Source of the DNA: Arcuatula senhousia
Taxonomy: Eukaryota > Mollusca > Bivalvia > Mytilida > Mytilidae
Reading direction: 5' to 3'
Assembly (NCBI GenBank): GCA_963971305.1
Contig: OZ020309.1
Location: 17,787,001-17,851,000, forward strand
DNA length: 64,000 nt
Below, in pieces: positions 24,105 to 34,007 of this stretch (position 1 is the first letter of the stretch; each line of letters starts with the position of its first letter). The position numbers and the translations under genes were made by a program. The notes beneath the pieces were generated by a model that worked only from the letters and a program-made list of their open reading frames with translations, did no database searches and was not told the DNA's origin.

Positions 24105-24358
24105 GGGGATTTTGTAGCCGTGTCGTCTAAGGCGCTGGGATAAATACCATAGATCACTAGCCGATCACCTCTCAGGTGGTTTTCTAGTACCGTTTGTAAT
24201 TTACATAAAGGACTTTCCCGTGATTAGGTTTGTCAGTCACCTGTTCAAGGTCGGTGGTTTCCTCAAGGAACTCCAGTTTCCTCCACCATTAAAACTGCCC
24301 GCCATATATGGCCTAGGTGTCGAAAAACGCGTTAAACCCTAACAAACACACACACACT
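24105..24358 (+). mobile_element. tRNA-derived SINE, copy 1
   Basis: The head is tRNA-like ('tagccgtgtcgtctaaggcg', an A-box-like region) with a degenerate B box. A central conserved block follows ('ggtttgtcagtcacctg', 'ctccagtttcctccacc'), then a tail of CA repeats ending at 24358. The same architecture occurs at 26047-26320. The central block resembles the conserved domain shared by several metazoan SINE families, but I do not assign a family name. Confidence 0.75.
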
Positions 24359-24419
24359 TATTGTCTTTTCATAGAGGTTTTGACTTTTGGATTTCCTACC
24401 ATTATCTAAATTGTCCAAT

Positions 24420-24493
24420 CTCATCAAAATAAGATGTCCTAAACTATACTCAAACGGAAGGTAGAATATTTTAGGAGATCTTATTTTGATGAG
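24420..24493. repeat. 74-bp hairpin
   Basis: The arms 24420-24445 and 24468-24493 are inverted copies (ctcatcaaaataagat core) with about three mismatches and a 22-bp loop. It may be a tiny MITE or an RNA hairpin; nothing decides between them. Confidence 0.65.
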
Positions 24494-24699
24494 AGTGAAC
24501 ATTTTCCCAATTAGTTCTTTTCTAAAACAATTTTACCAAAAAAGATATTTACAATGCGTTGATCTAGATCTTTTAACAAGCATTAAAAAATGCTAGGATG
24601 TTGTCATAAAAATTCTCACTCTAATTTGGTAGAGGAAATGTACGCGTCCTTCCCATGTTTGTGCTGTTATAAAATAATCAGTAATTAAATAGAAAATAA

Positions 24700-24770
24700 T
24701 GAGATGTGGAATAAGTGTACGCAACACAGCCCACAATCAAGCGGCTATTCAGAAAACCCACGATGGAAAA
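24700..24770 (+). repeat. 'gatgtggaataagt' repeat fragment
   Basis: 'gagatgtggaataagtgtac' and 'acacagcccacaatcaagcg' match the start of the family. Confidence 0.65.
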
Positions 24771-24999
24771 CAGTAAATTAAAGCCTTGTAAAATTAATCT
24801 ATCGATGGAAATACGAATTAAATACTAATTTAGTATGTCTTTGAACATATTTTTAACTGCTCATGGTGGTGAAATAAATAGCAACTTCAAGGACAAACTG
24901 TTAAACATGTTTTCTTTTCCTGTAGTAGTACAAGTATGTGGTTTTGATATACGATTTTAATTCAAAGCAAAATTTCTAAAATCCTTTTTTTACGAAAGA

Positions 25000-25203
25000 G
25001 GCAAAGAGGCACCAATGGGACATTCGAATGTCAATAGTCGGAAAGGACAACGACGATACCGGTATTACGACCAAGAACAGCACGAAGACACAAAACAAAT
25101 AATCAACCGAACGGAAATCAACAACGCGAACTCAAGTCGTAACATGGGTGAACTCAGGTGCTCCGGAAGAGTAAGCGCTTCCTGCCTGCTATAGCACACC
25201 CGT
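25000..25203 (-). repeat. 'ccctttcggacttt' dispersed repeat, reverse copy
   Basis: Runs from 'gaggcaaagaggcaccaatg' to 'tgcctgctatagcacacccg'. It carries the family's CpG-rich outer end ('gtgctccggaagagtaagcg'). Confidence 0.75.
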
Positions 25204-26046
25204 AGAATAGGAGTAAAATAATAATGGATTCCAATGATTCTGTAAAAACGAAAATACGTTTGTACTGGATACTCTATAGCTATTTGGCCATTCGAAAGTT
25301 CTGTACATTAGTACAATTTTAAAAAATGATAATGCAAATAAGTCTTTGATGGTTATAATAAATATATCTAAGACAAATGTTTGAAGCTGTACTTCTCTCG
25401 CGTGCCTCATTTGGTAATGTTATGTCTCTTTTATTTTGTTTGTGTCTTGATTTTTTAGTGTAGCTTGATCCCAGGTTTTTTTTATTGTGAAATTTTATTC
25501 TTTTTTATAACTATTAATAGTTGAGCATCCTGCCATTGTTTAACGAAAAAATGTTTGTATCTTTGATTTTTTGTTCACAATGTTTCAATCTGCCTTAATA
25601 TTTCCAGTACATTCCTCTCTAGCAATCAGTTGCACGAGTTATTAAAACGATTGGGTTTTACAAAACTATGTATGCTATAAACATGATAAATAAATTCAAT
25701 AAAGCATTATATTAAATGTCTTAGGGCTAACATGTGACTTAAAGTTTGTTGTTATGAATTTATTTTTAAACCAAAGTGTGGACTTTTAAAAGGGAAATTT
25801 TGTGAATTTTTAATATTAAGTTTAGATCTAAAAATTACTAAAGAAACTTTGTACTCTTAAGAAAATGTCTTTGTTAAACAGAGCAAAACTCAAATAATTT
25901 TATTCTTGTTATTTTACTAATTTCTGTTTTATTAAGTTCAATGTTATCATTATGAGTCCTTTTTCCTAATATCAGATTGCATTGGTATGGTTTTAATCCC
26001 GCCAACTTATTGTTCGGCAACGTTCAAGTTGGTTTTTTTATTGTAG
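25204..26046. other. No gene seen
   Basis: AT-rich. The segment near 25750-25850 ('gttgttatgaatttattttt', 'ttaatattaagtttagat') recurs near 26800-26870, so another short diverged duplication is present. Confidence 0.45.
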
Positions 26047-26320
26047 AGGCCTGGGTGGCCGTGTGGTCTAACGTGCTGGTTTGAATACAACACTATCGAA
26101 CACTAGCCGATCACCAGTGAGCTGGTGTTCGAGTCCCATTCGTAGTTTACAAAAATGAGTTTTCCAGCCCAATGTGATTAGGTTTGTCAGTTACCTGCCA
26201 AAGGTCGGTGGTTTCCTCCAGGGACTCCGGTTTCCTCCACTATTATACACGTCAACCGCCCTACATGGCCCAGGCGCGTCCATAAATGGCGTTAAACACA
26301 AACACACACACACACACACT
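26047..26320 (+). mobile_element. tRNA-derived SINE, copy 2
   Basis: Better preserved than the copy at 24.1 kb: A-box region 'tggccgtgtggtctaacg', B box GTTCGAGTCCC at 26127-26137, central block 'ggtttgtcagttacctgcc' and 'gactccggtttcctccac', and a CA-repeat tail. RNA polymerase III would read the A and B boxes as an internal promoter. It is not a free-standing tRNA gene. Confidence 0.8.
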
Positions 26321-26569
26321 CAAGTTTTTTTATGATTATTCGACGTATAAGAAATAGAGGAATTAAAAATCTCTTTGGACAATAAGCAAATATGTAGTAC
26401 ATTTTTGCAATTTATCCTTTCGTAGCAATACCATGGTGAACCAGGTCTAGAGATGTTATTGGTCTTTTGACCATTTGAAAAAATCATTAAGAATTGGGCA
26501 ATGAAAAAAGGCATGATGGTTTCTTTTTGACAATTGAAAAGTATCAAATGTAAATTTAATACCAGAAAC

Positions 26570-26730
26570 AATTAAATATTCAAATCGTGATCACTGTATT
26601 TTGTTCTTTGACTTACTACCAACTATCTAAATTCATCCTTTTTACTCAATGAAATGACTGTCTTACATTCTTAGGATAATGGAAATTTACAATCACTTGA
26701 TCTATTTAAAATTTGTTCCTGAATTATTCG
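26570..26730 (+). repeat. ATGGAAATT module, copy 3
   Basis: Weaker match to the module at 19.0-19.26 kb ('actatctaaattcatcc'), again with acceptor-like 'cattcttag' before ATGGAAATTTACAATCACTT at 26679. A fourth, weaker copy ends with ATGGAAATTTTAAGTGATTT at 29384. Confidence 0.4.
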
Positions 26731-26881
26731 CTTCAAAAAACATGACATTAATATATGTCTTATGAAGTAAAGTTTAACATATAATCACAGTATGTCTTTG
26801 TTGTTGTTATGAATCTATATTTAAATTAAAGTAGTGGAAATTTTTGTGGATATTTAATATTAAGTTTTGATATAAATAAAC

Positions 26882-27586
26882 ATAAAGAATTATGGAAAGC
26901 CCAAGTGGACTCCGGCAATTACAATTGTATTAATTGATTTCGTATTTGTCACCTTCGGAGGAGAGATTTTTCAACAACAAATCGGCATTCCAATGGGCAC
27001 AAACTGTGCTCCTCTCCTCGCCGATTTGTTTTTATACTCTTACGAGACTGAATTTCTTCAGGGACTCGTAAAGAACAAGAAGATGAAAGAGGCAAGGTCA
27101 TTTAATCTTACATTCAGATATATTGACGATGTCCTTTCTATCAATAACACTTCAATTGGTAGTTGGATTCCTTCAATATATCCTCCGGAATTGGAGATTA
27201 AAGAGACCACCGAATCTAATTGCTTCACGTGTTTCTTGGATTTGCACCTCGAATTTGACCCAGGTGGTCATCTCAGTACAAAAATTTACGATAAACGAGA
27301 CGATTTTAATTTTCAAATTATTAATTTTCCTAATCTACAGAGCAATATACCTACTTCTCCTGCATACGGTGTTTATATTTCTCAACTTATTCGATATGCC
27401 AGAGCTTGCACACATTTCACAGATTTTTTGATCAGACACCGGTTTCTTCGTGACCGACTTTTGAAGCAGGGCTATAAGAAAATACGTCTCATACGATCAC
27501 TAAAAAAATTCTTTCTTCGGTATCAGCCACTAGTAGAAAAGTTCAAAATTGAGTTAAAAGATATGATAGTTAATTGTTTTAATTAG
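26882..27586 (+). pseudogene. Penelope-like reverse transcriptase, C-terminal fragment
   Basis: The frame is open from about 26882 to a stop at 27586; the first ATG is at 26993. It covers the palm to thumb region of a Penelope-like reverse transcriptase: GEIFQQQIGIPMGTNCAPLL, then the catalytic FRYIDDVLS (YIDD at residues 43-46 from the ATG), FLDLHLEF, IYDKRDDFNFQI, PAYGVYISQLIRYARA, and a thumb ending in KFKIELKDM. The N-terminal fingers and any GIY-YIG endonuclease are missing, so it is 5'-truncated and not autonomous. A relative of its last 45 codons plus tail lies at 3.5-3.97 kb. I judge it a dead copy although this part is uninterrupted. Confidence 0.8.
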
Positions 27587-28230
27587 TGTTTGACTGGTGT
27601 GCTGTACTGAGATGATCACCTCAATATCCCTATTGTGTCTTACAACTATGTTGTGTTCTATGGTCATTACCGGATCCTAAGATCGCAATGGAAGAGGGAG
27701 GTTTGGCGCCATAAAACCTGGTTTAATCCACCACTTCTATGGAAGTGCCTGTACCAAGTCAGGACCATTGCGATCTTAAATTCTTCTGGTTTTGTGTTTC
27801 TCTTAAATAAAAATTACAACAAAATTCCAGACGAAAGCTTCTGTATTTTGTTCATGACAATTTTCACATCCTACTTGTCCTATTATGTTCGACTTATAAA
27901 ACCTTATTCCAAGAAAATTCACAATGTCACATTTTACGTTACTAAATATTATTGGTTAAGCAAATTCTACAGTGTCACAATATTCTATGTTACTATATAT
28001 ATTAAGGACTTGAAGATAGCAATGGAAGAGGGAGGTTTGGCGCCATAAAACCTGGTTTAACCCACCATTTCGTTTGAAATGCCAATACCAAGTCAGGACC
28101 ATTGCGATCCACCAGTTCTCCGGTATGACTGATTCGTTTTTGTCATTTTCTCTGGACTATGAGATTGATCATTCAAGTTCGGTAGTTTTGTTATTACCTT
28201 TATTTGATATCCGGATAAATAGTATTTTTT
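27587..28230 (+). repeat. Penelope-like 3' tail with internal 333-bp duplication
   Basis: The tail motif 'gcaatggaagagggaggttt' occurs at 27686 and again at 28019, each followed by 'tgtaccaagtcagg' or 'aataccaagtcagg' and 'accattgcgatc'. The spacer contains a scrap of the 358-bp family ('acaacaaaattccagac'). The copies at 3.8 and 13.3 kb have this tail once. Confidence 0.7.
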
Positions 28231-30292
28231 ACAATTTATATTCTGTACGTTTTTAATATATCACACAGTTTCCTATTAAAAATGAAAGAATATGGAATAT
28301 GTGCCAAAAAGACACGATCCACATATTGAAATGATTTTGATAATTGTACAAAAGCATAAATTTCACTGCGTGTGAAGCGCTTTTCTGGATTTACCTTTAT
28401 CAGACACGCTAGGAGTCGAAAACTTGGAAAACCGGTAGAATACTATAGATTAGATAAAACAAAAATAGAAGCCAAAAATATTATACAACAATGACCAAAC
28501 AGATAAATTTATCTATGAATGTCGGAGTGGACTCCCAACGTGTCATTTTTTTTATCGGCTTCAGTTGTAGGTTGGGCATGTTGGGTATTTTACGCTAACA
28601 TAAAGTGAATTACTGTGGTGAACAAAAATTCAAAACTATCCCGGCATTTTGCTCACCAGACCGGAAAGTCAAAGTTTTAAAGCAAAGTTTTACTGTTTTT
28701 CATTTTAACTGATTTTTTTACCATTCTCTATATCTGGAGTTTGAATTGTCGATGTTAATGGTGCTGGAGTTTGAATTGTCGATCTTTTCTTTGTATGAGT
28801 ACTTTTCGTTGGGTACTTTTTCCCTTCCACATCCCGATATAGTGCTTTAAATTCTCGTGATGACAAGCTACTCATTGGAATATGCATATATACTGTAAAT
28901 TTAGATGATACCTACTTTTATACCTTGGATTTTTCTAAAGACAAAGAAAGACAATGCATTATATATAGAATGGAAACAAAATACTTATGGTCTTTATAGA
29001 TAGGGTGGAATATTAAGTTATTTGGTGAATATCCTGGACCGTTTCGGTTAAAATATTTTAGAGCTCTTTATCTTGTTTATTTGTTGTGGGTTTTTTTTGC
29101 AGACTTGCTAATACTTTTTTTAATTCAACCCTACAATTAAAAAATATGGTTAGTTTTGTGGTCAGTCAGAACAAGAAAATTAAGCGTGGTTTAATTCAGG
29201 AAAATAATTTTTATTTAATTCTGATTGTTGTTTATTGGAGTATAACCTGAATAACATGACCAATTATATTCTTTCATATGTTTCATAACTTCCTACAATT
29301 TGGTAAATTTTCATTTTGAACTAAAGTATCAAAATTGTCGGCTGAAAAAGTGGTTTAAAGTACATTTTCGTAATAAATACATAATGGAAATTTTAAGTGA
29401 TTTTTGTGTTAACATTTTATACTTACATTTTTTACAATGACTTAAATTCAGTTATAAAATGCACAATATGCCCATAAATATACTCTGCAAAAAAAGTTAC
29501 GCATAGATAGAAAATTCCCCGTAGGTTTAATGCAAATCGAAACAATTTCAAAACATAATTGCCGAGCTGTTCTTCAACCGATTTTCACGAAATAAAATCC
29601 AGTAAAAAGAAAACAAAATGGAGATCGTTTGATAAATTTAGACCAAAATCTTAACTTCAATGGTTTTTAAGAAATACAATTATTTTGTTAAGTAATGCTT
29701 GAATTGTTCGAAGAAGTTGATATTGAGATTATGTAGGTTTGTTTTTTTGTAAAACTTGTGTAATATATTTTTTGTCATGATGATGGTTGAAATGGTACAA
29801 GAAAGACAAAAGGACAAAAACATGTAGGAACTCCTGGTTAAACCATACAGTGTGCATTTTTGTATGACTTGAGTTTGTGTATGTTTTCTCTGTTTTTGTT
29901 TTGCAAATATTGTATATGTGTTTCTTCTCTGTACCTATGTATTTGGTGATGAGAATAAAGATTGTTGTTGTTGTTGTTGTACCAATCAACCAATCAATCT
30001 TTGTTTTGTTATGTAAAGAGAGCTGAAATTGTTGCATGACACTCATCCGTGTAGATTTATACCACTCCATACGTTGAATCATGTCTCTCATTTGTTTCGG
30101 TAATTTCAAGATGATATATTTTATCTGATGTTAATAAAATGTTGCACTTTTTGTAGTTGGTACAAGTATTTAATTTTCGGCATTATTGATAATAATTTTT
30201 AATACGGTTTATTTCGGTAATTGTCTTGTTGCATAATAGAAGCCTATGATGGTTTTCGTTTAAACATATTTATTTATCTTTGATTTGGATGC
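28231..30292. other. No gene seen
   Basis: AT-rich. It contains a 27-bp direct repeat at about 28735-28790 ('ggagtttgaattgtcgat' twice), a short TTG/TTGT microsatellite at 29964-29980 and ATGGAAATT module copy 4 at about 29300-29410. The 126-codon - strand frame at 29729-30109 contains low-complexity threonine from the microsatellite and is not a credible gene. Confidence 0.45.
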
Positions 30293-30517
30293 TTATGTAA
30301 ATCCCTCTCCAGCGAGCAGTTTGCGAGTGTGGCCTTTGTAGCGGCCCCCATTGAGCTTACTCTTATCGAAATCTACAAAGGTGTCTTTAACGTGCATGGG
30401 GAATTGCTCTCCGCACATACGGGACAACCTTTTTTTCGGCCCTTCCGAAGGACTAGCATCGTTCCTTGAGACCATCCTCGCAAATGATGTCAAGAGAGGG
30501 TCGGACAATTGGTTCAT
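30293..30517 (-). CDS. Possible small gene, 74 codons, unknown
   Basis: The first ATG in an open - strand frame is at 30517 and gives 74 residues; the frame itself opens 15 codons higher. The protein is hydrophilic and basic (EGPKKRLSRMCGEQFP, HVKDTFVDFDKSK) and ends RKLLAGEGFT. I do not recognise it. What favours a real gene is that the DNA here is far richer in G, C and CpG than its surroundings, codon choice looks coding-like, and a CpG-rich stretch with an ETS-type CCGGAAGT motif lies about 150 bases upstream. No domain, signal peptide or membrane segment is visible. It could instead be a terminal exon of a longer gene or part of a GC-rich transposon. Confidence 0.35.
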   Translation of the reverse strand: MNQLSDPLLTSFARMVSRNDASPSEGPKKRLSRMCGEQFPMHVKDTFVDFDKSKLNGGRYKGHTRKLLAGEGFT

Positions 30518-30559
30518 GAAAAAATTGGTATAAGTTGCCCGACGCGTTAAGGCCACGCC

Positions 30560-30700
30560 GAATTAATTACTTGTTCGTCGGACCGCCCGCATGTGAAATT
30601 GTTTCCTTAAGAAAAAAATATAAATTTCTTCCACCCGCATTTACCGGAAACCCGCCCGCGTCCGGAGCCGGAAGTTGTGTTCAATTTTTTTTTTATCTCC
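30560..30700. promoter_or_regulatory. CpG-rich promoter-like segment
   Basis: Contains 'ggaccgcccgcatg', 'aaacccgcccgcgtccgg' and an ETS-type site CCGGAAGT at 30668-30675, in an otherwise AT-rich region. It could drive the - strand frame at 30293-30517. A donor-like 'caaaggtaaac' near 30730 on the + strand means a divergent transcript is also possible. Confidence 0.35.
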
Positions 30701-31778
30701 GCGTTTGAAAAATATTTGTCTTTTGCAAAGGTAAACAACCAAAAAATTGCCGATTTTCAACCATGTACTCTTGTAAACTTGACTCTGTTTTGTCTAATCG
30801 CATGTTAATTAAGTTTAGTGCTCCAATATTGGAGATACATTCAGGATAAAAGACGTAAAACTTAAACGGTTGAAACTACGTTTTATTTCCCTCAAACAAA
30901 ACACTCCGTCTCCGATGAAAACAATGAAATCTGTGGCCACCAAGTAAAAGTATTGTTACAAAATACGGCAATTGCATGTCAAATGGAAGACTCTTACATT
31001 GATTTATTTAAATACATTCATGACATTCAAAGAATGTCATATACAATGTATAGCCGTCCCCTTTAAAATATATATATTCATTGATAGTTCCTGTGGTATT
31101 TTTCCTCGGATGACCTCAGTTATACATGTAAAAACAACATGGTTCAAATTGAAAACATTAAGGAAAATACCTAACTTATGTGTAAGGACAATAATGGGAT
31201 ATTAATGACACTATCTATGAACATCCAATTCACCATTGACAAAGGATTGTTTTGTAATATTTTTTCAAATAAATATTTACAAATTGTTGTTGTTGTGTGG
31301 CGGATGAGCCTACTTTATCAAAGAAAATTACGTCCCTTTGATGTGAATATGTACTGTTTATTTTAATTTTATAATGTATTTGTAACTTATTTTATTATTT
31401 TGTGTTAAAATACTTTCATGTAATGATTTTCACTACATTTTGAAAAGTTTTCAGTATGTTTAAATATGAATTTGTGACTAATTTGCAGTTTCAATTATAG
31501 TGGTTCACCTTTTCAATTGAAATAGTTCTATTTCAATATTTCCTTACTGTTAAAGATTAGAATTGCTTTTACCACAGAATCGTCATTGCTAGAATGATTT
31601 TTTTATTGAGTTGTGAAATTTTTCGTTTATAAGTCATGTATGTTCATGACGATATGATAAAAAAACCATGAGGAAATAGTATGGAATAAAATTTACCATT
31701 TTGTTCTTTAGAAACCTATTCACTTATAATTCATTCCAAATCTTTATGTACTTGTATGTAACACGGTTTCAATTGTTA
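30701..31778. other. No gene seen
   Basis: AT-rich, with no credible reading frame. Confidence 0.45.
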
Positions 31779-31793
31779 AGGATGACCGCTCCT
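31779..31793 (+). repeat. Candidate left TIR of the Tigger-like element
   Basis: AGGATGACCGCTCCT, preceded by TTA. The partner is at 36044-36058; the three mismatches are all transitions. The similarity does not extend inward. Confidence 0.5.
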
Positions 31794-32373
31794 CGTGTTT
31801 CAGAATCTCAGTCCGATTTCGGAACTCCTCTTGACTGTACCTTTTAATATTTAAGAAACGTTTTGCAATAACCCCTACTTTTATGACATTTTTGATGTTA
31901 TGGATTTCATAAACCAACTGTATAAAATTTCCACATTTTTTTTATACTACAACCCTCTTTACAACGACCATGTTAGTTTCCAGTCAGCAGTGACGCTAAA
32001 CTGAATTTGCTGTTATAATGAATTTTTATTTTTGTATTTTTATTATCTCCCTTTATAATCTTTCTTTCAGGACAAGAAGAAAGACACCACAAATTTCAAA
32101 TAAACTTGATTTTTTGTTTGTTTTGAAATAAACATTTTTATACATTTGTATGTCTTTCCTTGTTTTTTTTATTTGTAAATGGAATATTTTTTTGATTTTG
32201 TGTAAGATTAATCCTTTCACAGTAAATATTTATTATTTATTACACACAAAACAAAACATTAACATTAAGCACTGTTATACAACTTTAAAATAAATCATGT
32301 TTGATAATGAGCACTAGATAAAATTTGAAAAGAGAATAATTGACATAAATTTTAATTTACATAAAACAAAAGT

Positions 32374-33903
32374 TCAGAAAAAGTCAAACAACGACTTCTG
32401 CACACAAGCACCAGTGAAAGAGTTCATAGCACGATATGCTTTCCACGTGTTGTCTAGGTGGTCTCTACCAACAGTTGGGTTCTGTTCAAAGTAGCAAATA
32501 ACCTTAGCTAGAGCGTCTTTTGCGTCAGATTGTTGTACAGTTGGGTCAGGTTCAGTGTCTGATTCTGAATCACTTTCTGGTGTTGTTCTGGTCTCGGTGA
32601 CTAACTCAACAATGCTGGCGTCGTCTAGTGAATCTCCAGTCTCGATGTTGTTGTCTACATTAACATATGTTGAGGCATCCATACGGTCAGCTGGTGGCAT
32701 ACGCTGGAGAAGCTGCTGTAGTTCAGCAAGAGGCATATCGTCGTCGTCGTTGTCATCTGTGTGTTGCTGCTCTGGTAGGATATGGACATGTCTCCAACAG
32801 TTGACTATGGTTGACGGCTTAACAGCTGACCAGGCTTCCTTGATGTAACCAATAGCAAGTTTGACGTCCACGACTTGGTCCCTTTTCTGTTTGATGCACT
32901 CGAGAAAATAGTGAACGAGGAGCTTGCGGTAGTGTCCCTTGAAGTTTTGTATGATGCCAGCGTCCATCGGTTGGATGTGAGAGGTAGTGTTAGGCGGTAG
33001 AAATCTGACATTGACGTGACTAAGGCGAATCCCATCTTCTGAGTGGCTGGTGGCGTTATCTAGAAGAAGGATGACTTTTCGTCCTGCCAGTCTCATACGG
33101 CGGTTGAACTTGGTTAACCAGCTTTGAAAGATGTCTGTTGTCATCCACGCTTTCTTGTTGTAGGTGTAGGTAACGTAGACAGCTGGGTCGAAGGTCTTGC
33201 CAAAGCACCTGGGTCTAGCACACTTCCCAATGACTAATGGAGTAAGTTTGTCTGTGCCTGTAGAGTTTGAACATAGGGCAACCGTGAGTCTGTCTTTCTG
33301 TTTCTTTTTACCACGTACAGGACCTGTAGCCAGTGTAGTGTTTGGTAAAAGTCTGTAAAACAATCCAGTTTCGTCCATGTTGTAGATATCGTTAGGATCG
33401 TATGCAGCAAGGTCTTGCTGAAGTTGTGCACGGCCCTCTGTTACAGCATTCATATCGGCACTGTCGGCTTCACCATGTGCAGTATAGCTGGAAATGGCAT
33501 GTCGTTTCTTGAATTTCTGTAACCACCCTTTTGAGTACTGGAAGTCATTGACGTTGAGTTGGGTACCAAATGTCTTTGCCTTTTCTATCGGTGATGACAG
33601 CATTCTGTCGGAAAACCACATGAATAGTGCTTTCTCTAGGTTCTCATGCTTCCCTACTCTCTGGCGTAGCGTGCTGTCAATGTCTTTTGGTGCTGCTGAC
33701 CATTTGGTTCGGTCTCTTAAAATGTCGCTTACTGTAGATCTGCCGACAGTTTTCCCCCATTCTTTGGTAAAGTGGCTGGCTATTTCATCTTGGGTAGCTT
33801 TTGGGTGGTCATCTGTGTAGGCAACAATCTCTTTCTTCTCGGCTACAGAGAACTGTGTTCTCCGTCTTTTTGCTGGAGGTTCTGTCTTTTTTTTTTTAGG
33901 CAT
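32374..33903 (-). CDS. Tigger/pogo-like DDE transposase
   Basis: A 509-residue frame, the usual length for the family. Residues about 15-70 form a CENP-B/pogo N-terminal helix-turn-helix (QFSVAEKKEIVAYT, then GRSTVSDILRDR). Residues about 80-140 form the second DNA-binding domain (ENLEKALFMWF to KGWLQKFKKRH). The DDE_1 catalytic core follows, with acidic residues at D177 (YNMDETGLFYR), D282 (VILLLDNATSH) and D314 (PPNTTSHIQPMDAGIIQ). The 31-residue gap between the second and third aspartates is typical of pogo/Tigger enzymes. An acidic tail follows, and the protein ends VQKSLFDFF. Such enzymes cut and paste DNA at TA sites in the nucleus. The frame starts in a lysine-rich stretch that could act as a nuclear signal. 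No stop or frameshift is present, so activity is possible. Confidence 0.93.
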   Translation of the reverse strand: MPKKKKTEPPAKRRRTQFSVAEKKEIVAYTDDHPKATQDEIASHFTKEWGKTVGRSTVSDILRDRTKWSAAPKDIDSTLRQRVGKHENLEKALFMWFSDRMLSSPIEKAKTFGTQLNVNDFQYSKGWLQKFKKRHAISSYTAHGEADSADMNAVTEGRAQLQQDLAAYDPNDIYNMDETGLFYRLLPNTTLATGPVRGKKKQKDRLTVALCSNSTGTDKLTPLVIGKCARPRCFGKTFDPAVYVTYTYNKKAWMTTDIFQSWLTKFNRRMRLAGRKVILLLDNATSHSEDGIRLSHVNVRFLPPNTTSHIQPMDAGIIQNFKGHYRKLLVHYFLECIKQKRDQVVDVKLAIGYIKEAWSAVKPSTIVNCWRHVHILPEQQHTDDNDDDDMPLAELQQLLQRMPPADRMDASTYVNVDNNIETGDSLDDASIVELVTETRTTPESDSESDTEPDPTVQQSDAKDALAKVICYFEQNPTVGRDHLDNTWKAYRAMNSFTGACVQKSLFDFF

Positions 33904-34007
33904 TTCGGGTTAGGGGGGCTTTAAATTACAAACTTAACAAAGGATGGGATTAGGGACTGGGGCTTATTTCGCCCTTTAATTACAAAAACTTTCTGATTTC
34001 TTTTCAT

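Noticed and set aside
26047..26137. tRNA gene
   Set aside because: A and B boxes are present, but they lead into a conserved SINE body and CA tail, and no acceptor stem pairs, so this is a SINE head.
27635..28048. 137-codon gene after the reverse transcriptase
   Set aside because: It lies in the duplicated untranslated tail of the Penelope-like element and shows no domain.
29729..30109. 126-codon - strand gene
   Set aside because: Part of the frame is a threonine run from a microsatellite, and no homologous features are visible.
32071..32103. Terminal + strand exon ending DKKKDTTNFK with AATAAA after it
   Set aside because: The acceptor 'ctttctttcag' looks good, but no upstream + strand exon was found and the site falls inside the proposed transposon.
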